The notes beneath the pieces are model-generated. The model worked only from the letters and a program-made list of their open reading frames with translations. It was not told the origin of the DNA and made no database searches. Shown here one piece after another: positions 26,853 to 35,800 of a stretch of DNA of 64,000 nucleotides. Numbering within the stretch: position 1 is the first letter of the stretch; every line of letters starts with the position of its first letter. The DNA is from Roseateles asaccharophilus. GTDB lineage: Bacteria > Pseudomonadota > Gammaproteobacteria > Burkholderiales > Burkholderiaceae_C. The stretch covers positions 1 through 64,000 of the forward strand of contig NZ_SNXE01000011.1 of assembly GCF_004362405.1 (NCBI RefSeq), given 5' to 3'. Made by a program: the position numbers and the translations under genes.

Positions 26853-26872
26853 CATGAGCCTTTGGGCTCATG
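26853..26872 (+). terminator. Hairpin after epsA
   Basis: A perfect 8-bp inverted repeat (CATGAGCC, loop TTTG, GGCTCATG) lies 20 bases after the epsA stop. It lacks a T-tract and overlaps the repeated motif, so it may be an operator rather than a terminator. The rest of the 365-base gap (26834-27198) holds another short inverted repeat (26978-27002) and no gene I can support. Confidence 0.35.
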
Positions 26873-27198
26873 GGGGCTGCCCGTGAAATTCTTCACACAG
26901 CCTGTTCAAGATGGCGGTCGTGGAGCAGCGGGGCGCCAAGCCCTGTCTGTTTTGTCCCTGAGTTCTTTGTCCCCCTGGGACGCCCCCTTGGCGGGAGCGT
27001 CCACCGCCCGACGGCGGCCGCCGCGATATCTGGCAAGCGCCTCCCCCAGCCCGCACAGGCCCGGGGATTCCGACCAGATACCGCCAGTGGTTGCTCCTTA
27101 GGCGGCGCCCCGAGTCCTGCTGTGTCGGTGTTCCATCGGCCCGGCGCTCTCGGCGGCACTGTCCTCTCGAGTTCCAACCATTTGTGGAGAAACTGATC

Positions 27199-28026
27199 AT
27201 GAACAAGACCATGAAGCTGATCGCCGCCGCCGCGGCCCTGGGCGCCGCCGTGCCGGCATTCGCCAAGATTGAAGTGGGCAACAACCCCGAGCTGGCCCTG
27301 GTGGTGTTTGACGACGTCAACAAGGTCTCCTTCACCAAGGACCTGGGCACCTTCGCCGACGCCTTCAAGACCCAGTTCGACGGCCACAGCAAGGCGGCCT
27401 CGCTGAGCTGGAACGTGTCCGGCGATGCCAACTGGGACACCTTCCTGGGTGTGGCCAACGTCAGCAACCTGAAGTGGACCGTGCTGGGCTGGGACGATAT
27501 CGGTGGCACTGCCGTGGGTCAGAAGCGCCTCTTCACCACCGCGCTGAACACGCCCAAGAACCTGGCCGCTATCCCCAACTGGACCAACCAGCAGTTCACG
27601 AACGCGATCAGCGCTGGGCAGTTGGGCACCTTTTTCGGTCAGCTGAATGTGACCGGCACCCATGGCACTCTGGCCAACGGCTCCAGCGTCAACTTCGACA
27701 CCGATGTCGGCAATGCCTATTTCGGTCAGCCCGGCAGCGGCGAGTTCTACAACGGCATCAGCACCTTCTCTAACGCCAATGCTGTGGGCCAGTCCTCGGA
27801 GTTCTTCTACCTGACCCGTTCGGGCACCAACCAGCTGAACAAGGTGCTGGTGGACCGTTTTGAGAGCGTGGGCGGTGTGGCCTCCACCTTCACCTTCAGC
27901 AACCAGGGTGGCAATGCCGTGCTGATGGCCGCCGCCGTGCCCGAGCCCAGCACCTACGCCATGCTGCTGGGCGGTCTGCTGGCCCTGGGTCTGGTGGTGC
28001 GTCGCCGCACCAACGAGCGTCGCTGA
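27199..28026 (+). CDS. PEP-CTERM sorting domain protein (paralogue 1)
   Basis: A 275-residue secreted protein with a signal peptide ending AVPAFA and a complete C-terminal sorting signal: VPEPSTYAMLLGG, a hydrophobic helix, and RRRTNERR. Exosortase recognises such tails and is thought to release or anchor the protein at the cell surface or in the EPS matrix. The mid-part shares blocks with the gene at 29811 (DANWDTFLG, GQKRLFTT, WTNQQFTNAI, NVTGTHG), so the two are paralogues of unknown function. GGAG nine bases before ATG 27199 supports the start. Confidence 0.88.
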   Translation: MNKTMKLIAAAAALGAAVPAFAKIEVGNNPELALVVFDDVNKVSFTKDLGTFADAFKTQFDGHSKAASLSWNVSGDANWDTFLGVANVSNLKWTVLGWDDIGGTAVGQKRLFTTALNTPKNLAAIPNWTNQQFTNAISAGQLGTFFGQLNVTGTHGTLANGSSVNFDTDVGNAYFGQPGSGEFYNGISTFSNANAVGQSSEFFYLTRSGTNQLNKVLVDRFESVGGVASTFTFSNQGGNAVLMAAAVPEPSTYAMLLGGLLALGLVVRRRTNERR

Positions 28027-28063
28027 TTCCCGGCTCTCGCTTCAAGCAATTAGTTAGTTCCCC

Positions 28064-28109
28064 ACCCGCCCTGCGCTGCGCTCGCGGTGACGTGAGCCGC
28101 TGGGCGGGT
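28064..28109 (+). other. Long-loop inverted repeat between genes
   Basis: ACCCGCCC (28064-28071) is complementary to GGGCGGGT (28102-28109), enclosing 30 GC-rich bases, in the 114-base gap between paralogue 1 and the PstS-like gene. It might act as a transcript-stabilising or terminating structure. There is no T-tract. Confidence 0.3.
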
Positions 28110-28140
28110 TCCTCCCAAGATTCACAAGGACTGTTCCATC

Positions 28141-29685
28141 ATGTTGAAGCTTCGCTCCATCGCCCTGGCCGTTGCGGCCGTCGCGTCCTCTTCCACCGCA
28201 CTGGCCGCGCCGGCCGTCAATCCTTATGACGCCGGCACCGTGCAGATCTATATGTCCGGCGCCTCCGCCCTGCGCGCCGCCGTGGCCGGTCTGGTGCTGA
28301 ACGATGTGTGCGGCGGCTCGGCCGCCAACAGCAGCACCACGCTCTACAACGTGGCCGAATCCGGCTCCGGCTTTACCTTCAATGGCAACCTCTGGGCCAT
28401 CACTTGCCGTGTCACCGCCGCCGGCGGCGCCCTGGTGGGCCTGCCCGCCAACACCCCCGTCGCCTTCTTCAAGAGCGATGCCGGCGGCTCCGCCCAAGGC
28501 GTGTTCCCGGTCTACTTCGGTGATGCCCGCCCCTTCGTGGATGTGGCTGACCTCAGCAAGTGCGCCCAGACCACGGCGGACCGTGTCTACACCGCCTGCG
28601 CGCCCACCCGCAATGTGCGCCCCATGGTCGGCGTCTCGGATGTGGAGCCGGGTCTGTTCACGGGCATCAATGTGCCTGCCGACCCCGTTGACACCGATGA
28701 TGACATCTACCCGCCGGCCGGCCTTTCGGCCGGTCAGCAGGGTGAGCTGACCATCAAGCCCGTGGTGCAGACCGTGTTCGGCATTGCCGTCAACACCGCC
28801 CTGTACAACGATATGTTCGCCAAGCAGGGCCTGGCCGGCCGCAAGGACTTCGCCGGCAATGCCTGCACCACCGCGTCGGCCGATGAGCCCTGCGTGCCCA
28901 GCATCGGCTATGCCGAGGCCCGCAGCCTCTTCGCGGGCACCGAGGCCAACTGGCGCCTGCTGAGCGCCAATGCCGCCAAGCTGGACACCCAGGTCAATAT
29001 CTGCCGCCGCGTGGCCGGCTCCGGCACCCAGGCCGCCGCGAACGCCCATCTGATGGGTATTCCTTGCAATAGCGCCGGGGTCAGTCCCGCGACGGTGGAC
29101 TTCTCCTCCTCGGCCGCACCGGAGCAGATCTCGGCCTTCACGGGCAAGACCGTCAGCGGCAAGACCTTGGCGACCTACCTGGTCGACAATATGGGCGGTG
29201 GTGCCGGTAATGGCCCCATGCCCAGCGGCAGCACCTTCGTCTTCGAAGGCCCGGGCACCGGCGATGTGGTTTCCTGCCTGAACGCCGCCCAGAAGGCCGG
29301 CGGCTACGCCATCGGCCATGTGTCCCGCGAGAACGTGCCCGGCAGCAACAACTGGAAGCATGTGCGCCTGGAGGGCACCTTCCCCTCGCGTGATGCCGCC
29401 AAGTCCGGCCGCTATGACTACTTCTTCGAGTCCACCGTGCAGTGGAAGACCGACTATGTCTCGGGCCTGAGCGCTGCACAGCAGGCCTTTATCCCCAAGC
29501 TGGCCGAGCGCATGGCCAAGGCCGACTCGCTGGCTCGCCTGAGCAGCGCCAACCAGAACGGCGTGGCCGCCCTGCCGGACTCCTATGCCGGCGAGTTTGG
29601 TGTGGGCACGGCCAACGAGGTCACCTTTGGCTCCCGCGTGACCCGCGCCGCCAACAGCTGCCAGCCGGTGACTGCCGTCAAGTGA
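28141..29685 (+). CDS. Secreted PstS-like (phosphate-binding-protein-fold) protein of unknown function
   Basis: A 514-residue exported protein with a signal peptide ending ALAAPAV. It opens with VQIYMSGASALRAAV and contains RRVAGSGTQAAANAHLMG; together these resemble the phosphate-loop segments of PstS-type periplasmic binding proteins. Insertions make it longer than a normal PstS (about 340), and several paired cysteines suggest disulfides. It has no PEP-CTERM tail of its own but lies between two PEP-CTERM paralogues. AAGGA lies about 11 bases before the ATG. The role is unknown; binding of phosphate or another anion at the surface is a guess. Confidence 0.7.
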   Translation: MLKLRSIALAVAAVASSSTALAAPAVNPYDAGTVQIYMSGASALRAAVAGLVLNDVCGGSAANSSTTLYNVAESGSGFTFNGNLWAITCRVTAAGGALVGLPANTPVAFFKSDAGGSAQGVFPVYFGDARPFVDVADLSKCAQTTADRVYTACAPTRNVRPMVGVSDVEPGLFTGINVPADPVDTDDDIYPPAGLSAGQQGELTIKPVVQTVFGIAVNTALYNDMFAKQGLAGRKDFAGNACTTASADEPCVPSIGYAEARSLFAGTEANWRLLSANAAKLDTQVNICRRVAGSGTQAAANAHLMGIPCNSAGVSPATVDFSSSAAPEQISAFTGKTVSGKTLATYLVDNMGGGAGNGPMPSGSTFVFEGPGTGDVVSCLNAAQKAGGYAIGHVSRENVPGSNNWKHVRLEGTFPSRDAAKSGRYDYFFESTVQWKTDYVSGLSAAQQAFIPKLAERMAKADSLARLSSANQNGVAALPDSYAGEFGVGTANEVTFGSRVTRAANSCQPVTAVK

Positions 29686-29721
29686 TGGGCTGAGCCAGGC
29701 CGCACCTCGTGGCGGCCCTCA

Positions 29722-29753
29722 GGGTGTCGGGGCCTGCAAGGGCTCCGACACCC
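29722..29753 (+). terminator. Strong hairpin after the PstS-like gene
   Basis: GGGTGTCGGGGCC pairs with GGCTCCGACACCC (13 bp with one G-U, loop TGCAAG). It lies 36 bases after the stop codon and is followed only by GATTGACTTG. It is probably a terminator or processing barrier, although the U-tract is poor. Confidence 0.5.
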
Positions 29754-29762
29754 GATTGACTT

Positions 29763-29790
29763 GATGCTGTCCGCTTTCAGCGGCAGCATC
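29763..29790 (+). promoter_or_regulatory. Hairpin in the leader of PEP-CTERM paralogue 2
   Basis: GATGCTG-T-CCGC pairs with GCGG-CAGCATC (11 bp with a bulged T, loop TTTCA), ending 20 bases before the preferred start codon 29811. It could shield or expose the ribosome-binding region. Confidence 0.4.
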
Positions 29791-29810
29791 GTATGAGAGA
29801 ACCTTCGGAA

Positions 29811-30971
29811 ATGAAGTACATCGCCTTACCCGCACTCGCGCTCTTGATGTGCGCTGTGAATGTTCACGCTGCCATTGGCTCCGGCTCAAGCTCGCAGTCG
29901 GGTGCTGCCGGGGCGAGGTATGCCAATGGCCAAGCGGTGCTGAACAACCCCGAGTTGTTCCTTTCGGTCTTTGATCCCGAGGCCAAGGTCTCCTACACCT
30001 TGGACCTCGGCCTGGATGTGGAGAGCTTCTTTATAAATGCCCAGCAGGATGCTGGCATGCAATGGTTCAAGCCGGTGGACGATGCGAACTGGGACAGCTT
30101 CCTGGGCATGAGCAGCCGGAACAAGCTGCGCTGGGTGGTGTTGGCGGCCGATAACAATGGCGGCCTCGCGGCGGGGCAAAAGCGTCTGTTCACGACCTTG
30201 ACCCAAGGCACCGAGGCCAAGCTGCGCGACTGGACCAACCAGGACTTCACCAATGCCATTGGTGAAGCCGTTTTCGAGTCCTTCATCAGGGAGTCGAATG
30301 TGAGCGGCACCCATGCTGTGCCTCTGAATGATTACGCAAGCAATGGCAGCCATGTGGCGACATCCCTGGACGTTAGTAACAAGCGTGCCTACTTTGGCAA
30401 GCAGGCCAGCGGGGTCTCGCTTGACGAGAGCCTCAATGGCACAACCACCCAGAGGGCAGGCTTCACCGTGGGCAACAGGCTGGACGAGTCCTCCTGGTTC
30501 TACTACGTCACCCGATCAAGTACGACGCAGACGGCCAAAGTCACCGTCGACGAATTCGACAACCTCGGTGCCGACGGCTACTGGGGCTTCACCTATGTGG
30601 ACCCCGCCGCCAATGCCAGCTCGCCCTATGCCGGCAAGTTCCTGCTGAGCTACACCCTGGACAAGGCCGGCGTGAAGGCCACGACGGCGGCGGGGATGCT
30701 GCGCATGAGCCTGACCGACTATCTGGCCGCCGATCGCTTCCTGCCCCTGCTGCTGCAGCAGGGCGCGCTGGCCGGCGAGTACCAGGGCTATCGCCAGAGT
30801 TCCCTGGTGCTGCCGGATAGCGGCCTGCCCGGCCTGGGCGGCACCAATAGCGTGGCCGCGGGCTTGAACCCCGTGAGCGCCGTGCCCGAGCCCGCCAGCT
30901 GGGGCCTGATGGGTCTGGGCCTGGCCGGGTTGCTGGCCTGGCGTCGTCGCCAGCAGGCGGCGGGCGGCTAA
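29811..30971 (+). CDS. PEP-CTERM sorting domain protein (paralogue 2)
   Basis: About 386 residues: a signal peptide (MKYIALPALALLMCAVNVHAA) and a C-terminal sorting signal, VPEPASWGLMGLGLAG with a hydrophobic helix and WRRRQQAAGG. It shares DDANWDSFLGM, GQKRLFTTL, WTNQDFTNAIGE and NVSGTHA with the protein at 27199 but has an extra region before the tail. ATG 29811 gives a cleaner signal peptide than ATG 29793, and GAGAGA stands about nine bases before it. Probably an exosortase substrate on the surface; function unknown. Confidence 0.87.
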   Translation: MKYIALPALALLMCAVNVHAAIGSGSSSQSGAAGARYANGQAVLNNPELFLSVFDPEAKVSYTLDLGLDVESFFINAQQDAGMQWFKPVDDANWDSFLGMSSRNKLRWVVLAADNNGGLAAGQKRLFTTLTQGTEAKLRDWTNQDFTNAIGEAVFESFIRESNVSGTHAVPLNDYASNGSHVATSLDVSNKRAYFGKQASGVSLDESLNGTTTQRAGFTVGNRLDESSWFYYVTRSSTTQTAKVTVDEFDNLGADGYWGFTYVDPAANASSPYAGKFLLSYTLDKAGVKATTAAGMLRMSLTDYLAADRFLPLLLQQGALAGEYQGYRQSSLVLPDSGLPGLGGTNSVAAGLNPVSAVPEPASWGLMGLGLAGLLAWRRRQQAAGG

Positions 30972-30990
30972 GGCCCGGCCGGGCCGGGCT

Positions 30991-31019
30991 GGGCCGCGGC
31001 TGCGGCCCTTGATTTATCT
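30991..31019 (+). terminator. Terminator after PEP-CTERM paralogue 2
   Basis: GGGCCGC pairs with GCGGCCC (7 bp, loop GGCT) and is followed by TTGATTTATCTC. It separates the PEP-CTERM group from the two-partner secretion locus. A further GC palindrome (GGCCCGGCCGGGCC) lies just before it. Confidence 0.6.
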
Positions 31020-31161
31020 CCCTGAGCAAGACCTGTCCCCCGTCCGTTGGGGCCGGGCTTGCCTGCGCCTCCGGCGTCCGCGGCGGGGCCTGAATCCCGT
31101 AGTCCTAAAGGGCCACACCCCCTCCATCGGCGCGTCACCGCGCTTGACCACACTGATCGCC

Positions 31162-32844
31162 ATGAGCACTCACGCAACCTCGCCGCGCGCGAGGTTTTCT
31201 TCTCCCACCGTCTTGCAGGTCGCGCTGTGCGCCGCCCTGGGGTTGTCGGCCGCCGGTCTGGCGGCGGCCCAGGGCCAGCCAGCGCCGGCCGCTGCCGCCG
31301 CCACGCCGGCCGCCGATCCGCGCTTTGACATTCTGGAGTTCGAGATCGAGGGCAATACCGTGCTGCCGGTCACCGAGGTGGAGCGTGCGGTCATGCCCTT
31401 CATGGGCGAGCGGCGCAGCATTGCCGATGTGGAGGCCGCGCGCGAGGCGCTGGAGAAGCGCTACCAGCAGGGCGGCTACCTGACCGTGTTTGTCGACGTG
31501 CCCGAGCAGCGCGTGGATGGCGGTCTGGTGCGGCTGCGCGTAATTGAGGGCCGGGTGGAGCGCCTGCGCGTGACCGGGGCGCGCTACTTCGACCAGGGCG
31601 TGATCCGCGAGCGCGTGCACGAGTTGGCGCCGGGCCGCGTGCCCGACTTCAACGAGGTGCAGCGCCAGCTGGCCGGTCTCAGCCGCGAGGAACGGCAGAT
31701 CCAGCCCCTGCTGCGTCCGGGCCTCACGCCCGGCACGGTGGAGGCCGAGCTCAAGGTGGCCGACCAGCTGCCCGCCGGTGTGAGCGTGGAGCTCAACAAC
31801 CGCCACTCGGCCGATACCAAGCCGCTGCGGGCCAGCCTGAACCTGCGCTACGACAATCTCTGGCAGCGCGAGCACAGCATCGCGCTGAGCCTGATCACCG
31901 CGCCCGAGGCGCCCAAGCAGTCCAAGCTGGCCTTGCTCAACTACAGCCTGCCCCTAGGCCGTGGCGAGCGCCACCAGGACCAGCTGCTCACCAGCCTGGT
32001 CTGGTCGGACAGTCTGCTGGAGCCCCTGGGCACGACCTCGGTGATTGGCAAGGGCGTGACCCTGGGTCTGCGCTGGTCGCGCAGCCTGCAGCTCAGCGAC
32101 TCGGTGCACAGCCTGAGCCTGGGCGGCGACTACAAGAATGTGCGCGAGCGTCTGCAGTCGGGCGACAGCGCTCTGTCCACGCCGCTGCGCTACCTGCCCT
32201 TGCAGCTGAGCTATAGCGGCAGCTGGTTCGAGGGCCGCAATCAGACCAGCTTCAGCAGCAGCTTCACCTTTGCGGCGCGCAGCATCCTGCAGCGCGATGT
32301 GGACTGCCCCGGCAATATCGGCCCGGTCGACCAGTTCGAGTGCAAGCGCTTCGAGGCCGATGGCAGCTTTGCCCACTGGCGCGGCGACTGGCGCACCAGC
32401 CGCAGCCTGCAGGCCCTGGGCCTGCCCGGCAGCCTGGGCCTGCGTCTGGGCTGGCAGCTGGCCAGCCAGCCCCTGGTCTCGGGCGAGCAGTTCGCCCTGG
32501 GCGGGGCCGAGACGGTGCGGGGCTATCTGGAGTCCGAGGTCACGGGTGACCAGGGCCTGCTGGGTTCGCTGGAGTGGCGCAGCCCCAATCTGGGCGGTGC
32601 CAAGAACAGCCTGTGGCGCGAGCTGAGTGTGCTGGCCTTTGTGGATGTGGGCCGGGCCTATGTGCTGTGGCCTTTGCCCGAGCAGGCATCGCGCCTGCCC
32701 CTGCTGGGCAGCGGCCTGGGCCTGCGCCTGCAGGCCGGCGAGAAGCTGCGCGCCGAAGTGGACCTGGCCTGGCCGCAAAAGCCCACCGCGCGCAGTCCCA
32801 AGTCCGAGCCCCGTTTGCATGTGCGCCTGAGCGCCCAGCTCTGA
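31162..32844 (+). CDS. TpsB-type outer-membrane secretion/activation protein (ShlB/FhaC/HecB family)
   Basis: A 560-residue outer-membrane transporter that exports the TpsA partner. After a signal peptide ending GLAAAQ and an Ala/Pro linker comes a ShlB-type POTRA region (FDILEFEIEGNTVLPVTEVERAVMPF, then FNEVQRQLAGL), then a 16-strand-type barrel. The barrel contains the family motif LGGAETVRGYLE, whose VRGY tip reaches into the pore. The gene lies 31 bases before the giant TpsA gene, the canonical order. ATG 31162 was chosen because it starts the signal peptide; the ribosome site is weak, and the frame is open to 31009. Confidence 0.92.
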   Translation: MSTHATSPRARFSSPTVLQVALCAALGLSAAGLAAAQGQPAPAAAAATPAADPRFDILEFEIEGNTVLPVTEVERAVMPFMGERRSIADVEAAREALEKRYQQGGYLTVFVDVPEQRVDGGLVRLRVIEGRVERLRVTGARYFDQGVIRERVHELAPGRVPDFNEVQRQLAGLSREERQIQPLLRPGLTPGTVEAELKVADQLPAGVSVELNNRHSADTKPLRASLNLRYDNLWQREHSIALSLITAPEAPKQSKLALLNYSLPLGRGERHQDQLLTSLVWSDSLLEPLGTTSVIGKGVTLGLRWSRSLQLSDSVHSLSLGGDYKNVRERLQSGDSALSTPLRYLPLQLSYSGSWFEGRNQTSFSSSFTFAARSILQRDVDCPGNIGPVDQFECKRFEADGSFAHWRGDWRTSRSLQALGLPGSLGLRLGWQLASQPLVSGEQFALGGAETVRGYLESEVTGDQGLLGSLEWRSPNLGGAKNSLWRELSVLAFVDVGRAYVLWPLPEQASRLPLLGSGLGLRLQAGEKLRAEVDLAWPQKPTARSPKSEPRLHVRLSAQL

Positions 32845-32875
32845 GCCCCAGAACTCTCTTGCCGCCGTACAGCCC

Positions 32876-35800
32876 ATGATCGCCCCCGCCCGCCACCACC
32901 TCTCCGTTTCCTCGCACACGCCGCGTGCGATGCGGCCGCTGGTTCTTGCCCTGGTCGCGATCTGGCCCCTGCAGTCCCTGCAGGCCCAGCCCGTGGCCGG
33001 TGTGCGGCCGCCGGTGCCGGCGCTCAATGCGGTGCCGGTGCCGGCGCTGAAGTGGCAGCAGAGCCGTGAAAAGTATGAGGACGGCGCGCGCAGCAGCCTG
33101 ACGGAGCGCCCCAATGCCCGGGGCGGCGTGGACCAGATCATCGAGCAGCGCCTGGCGCGCGAGATCTACCAATGGCAGCGCTTTGATATCGGCGCGGCCA
33201 GCAAGGTGGAGTTCATGCTGCCCAGCGGCGGAGCGGCCCTGAACCGTGTGGACAAGGGCGCGGCGCCCAGCGCCATCTTTGGTGCGCTGACTGCCACCGT
33301 GCCCAATCCCAACACCGCGGCCGGCCAGCCGGCACGCATCGTGGGCGGCGATGTCTATCTGCTCAATGCCAACGGCATTTTGTTCGGCAGCGGCGCGCAG
33401 GTGAATGTGGGCGCCCTGGTGGCCTCCACGCTCAATGTAGACAACGAGGACTTTCTCAACGGCCTCACGCGCAGCATCAACGGCGCCCAGCGCAGCTTCT
33501 GGCGCGACCCCCTGGGACTGCCCGCCACGCAGGAAGGCTCGGGCTTTGTCGAGGTCCAGCCCGGCGCCGAGATCCGCACCCCCAATGGCGGCCGTGTGTT
33601 CCTGTTCGCCGAGGAGGTCAAGCAGGCCGGACGCGTCGAGACGCCAGGCGGGCAGACCGTGCTGGCCGCCGGCAGCGAGGTCTATCTGCAGGCCCCCACG
33701 GCCGAAAAGCTCTATGCGGCCGAGCACAACGCGGCCGTGCCGGCCCTCAGAGGCCTGCTGGTCGAGGTGGGCGGTGAGGCCGGGCGGGTGGACCAGCTGG
33801 GCGAGATCCTGAGCGCCCGGGGCAACACCACCCTGGTGGGCATGGCCGTCAACCAGATGGGCCGCATCAGCGCCAGCACCAGCGTGAGCGAGAACGGCTC
33901 GGTCTTCCTGCTGGCACGCGGCAAGGCCAGCGCCAGCAGCGTCGCGTCCAGTGTGTTCAAGCGCGCCCGCGAGGGCGGCAGCCTGGTGCTGGGCAGCAGC
34001 AGCCGCATCGAGATCACGCCCGAGGCCTCCTCGGCCACCAGCACAGACAGCGCCGGCTTCACGCCCTCGCGCATCGAGATGAGCGCGCGCAGCATCAGCC
34101 TGCAGGGCGCCGAGCCGAGTGCTGGGTCCGGCAGTGGCCCCGGCGCCAGCATCGTGGCGCCCGGCGCCAGCGTGCGCCTGCGCGCCGAGACCGTGCCTGT
34201 CTACGAGGTGCCGGACACCCCGGGCAGCCATGCCCTGTCCCTGCCCAAGCCCGACATCCCGCGTTTCGACGCCACGGCCAGCCTCAGCCTGGGGCGCGGC
34301 GTGAGCATCGACCTCTCGGGCACGCGCGACACCGAGGTCTCGGCGGGCCGCCACTATGTGACGACCGAGCTGCTGGGCGCCAACGACCTCAAGGACGCGC
34401 CGCTGCAAAAGGACGGTCTGCTCTACCGCGCCAAGGTCACGCTGGACATCCGCAAGGACTCCAAGATCCTGGGCAGCCTGCAGAGCTATCGCGACGCGGT
34501 GGAGCGCAGCGTGCAGGAGCGTCTGTCCGGCGGCGGCAGCCTGATGCTGGAGAGTGCCGGCCTGGTGCAGGCCGATGCCGGCTCGCGCCTGGATCTCTCG
34601 GGCGGCCGCATCCGCTACACCGCCGCCATCACCCAGCCCAGCCAGCTGCGCGGGGCCGATGGCCTGCTCTACGACCTCAACGACGCGCCCGCGGATCAGG
34701 CCTATGTGGGCCTGTCCAATGCCGTCTACCGTCACTTCGGCCGCTGGGGTGCCGCGCGCAGCTTTGTGCTGGGCCCCAGCCTGGCCCTGGCCGGCTATGA
34801 GGAGGGGCAGGCCGCCGGCAGCCTACGGGTGGCCGGCAGCCAGCTGCGCCTGGACGGCGAGATGCTGGCCCGCACCCTGGTGGGTGAGCGCCAGCGCGAG
34901 GGCCTGGACAAGCTGGCCGCGCCGGGCCGTTTGCAGCTGGGGCAGGCCAGCGCCCTGGCCACCGGCGTGCAGCACACGCTGCTGCTGGGCAGCAGCGCCG
35001 CCGCGCCGGCCGCCAGCGGCACGGGCAGCTGGCTGGATCTGGGACGGCTGGACGCGTCGGGCTTTGGCCGCTACGCCCTGGCCAGCGACGGCGATATCGT
35101 GGTGGAGCAGGCCCTGCGCCTGGCACCGCGCAGCCAGCTCAGCCTGTTCTCGCGCGGCGCGCAGGGCATCCGTCTGGCCGCCGATGTGCAAAGCGCCGGC
35201 GGCACGCTCAGCGCCCAGACCGTGGCCCGGCCCGAGCAGGCCGGCAGCCAGGCCGGAGACATCGTGGTGGCCGATGGGGTGCGCCTGGAGCTGGCGGGCC
35301 GCCTCGTGAATCAGGAGCGCGACGGCGTCCAGCCCCAGGCCAGCGCCGAGGGCGGCAGTCTCAGGCTCAATTCCGGGGCCGGTCTGGCCCTGGGCCGCGA
35401 CACGGTGCTCGATGTCTCGGGCGGCGCCACGGTGTCCGGCACGGGCCGGGTCGTGGCCGGCGCGGCCGGCGCCATCGAGCTGCGCAGCAGCATGGTGGGA
35501 GATCAGGCCCAGCGCTTTGATATCGCGGGCGCCCGTCTGCTGGGCCTGGGTCTGAACCGCGGCGGCAGCCTGAGCCTGCGCGCTGCCGAGGTGGAGATCG
35601 GCGGCAGTGGCAGCAGCCAGGCCGAGACCGGTCGTCTGCAGCTGGGCACGGAATTCTTCTCGCGGGGCGGCTTCGAGCGCCTGGAGATCGATGGGCAGCG
35701 CAGCCTGAGTCTCATCGCCGGCAGTGTGCTCAGCCCGCGCCTGCTCAACCACGGTGCCAGCGATCAGCAGCTGCGCCTGGACCCGAACAGCGGCCAGGCC

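Noticed and set aside
32540-34735. Long minus-strand open frame across the tpsB-tpsA junction
   Set aside because: It overlaps two well-supported genes and has compositionally biased, domain-free sequence.
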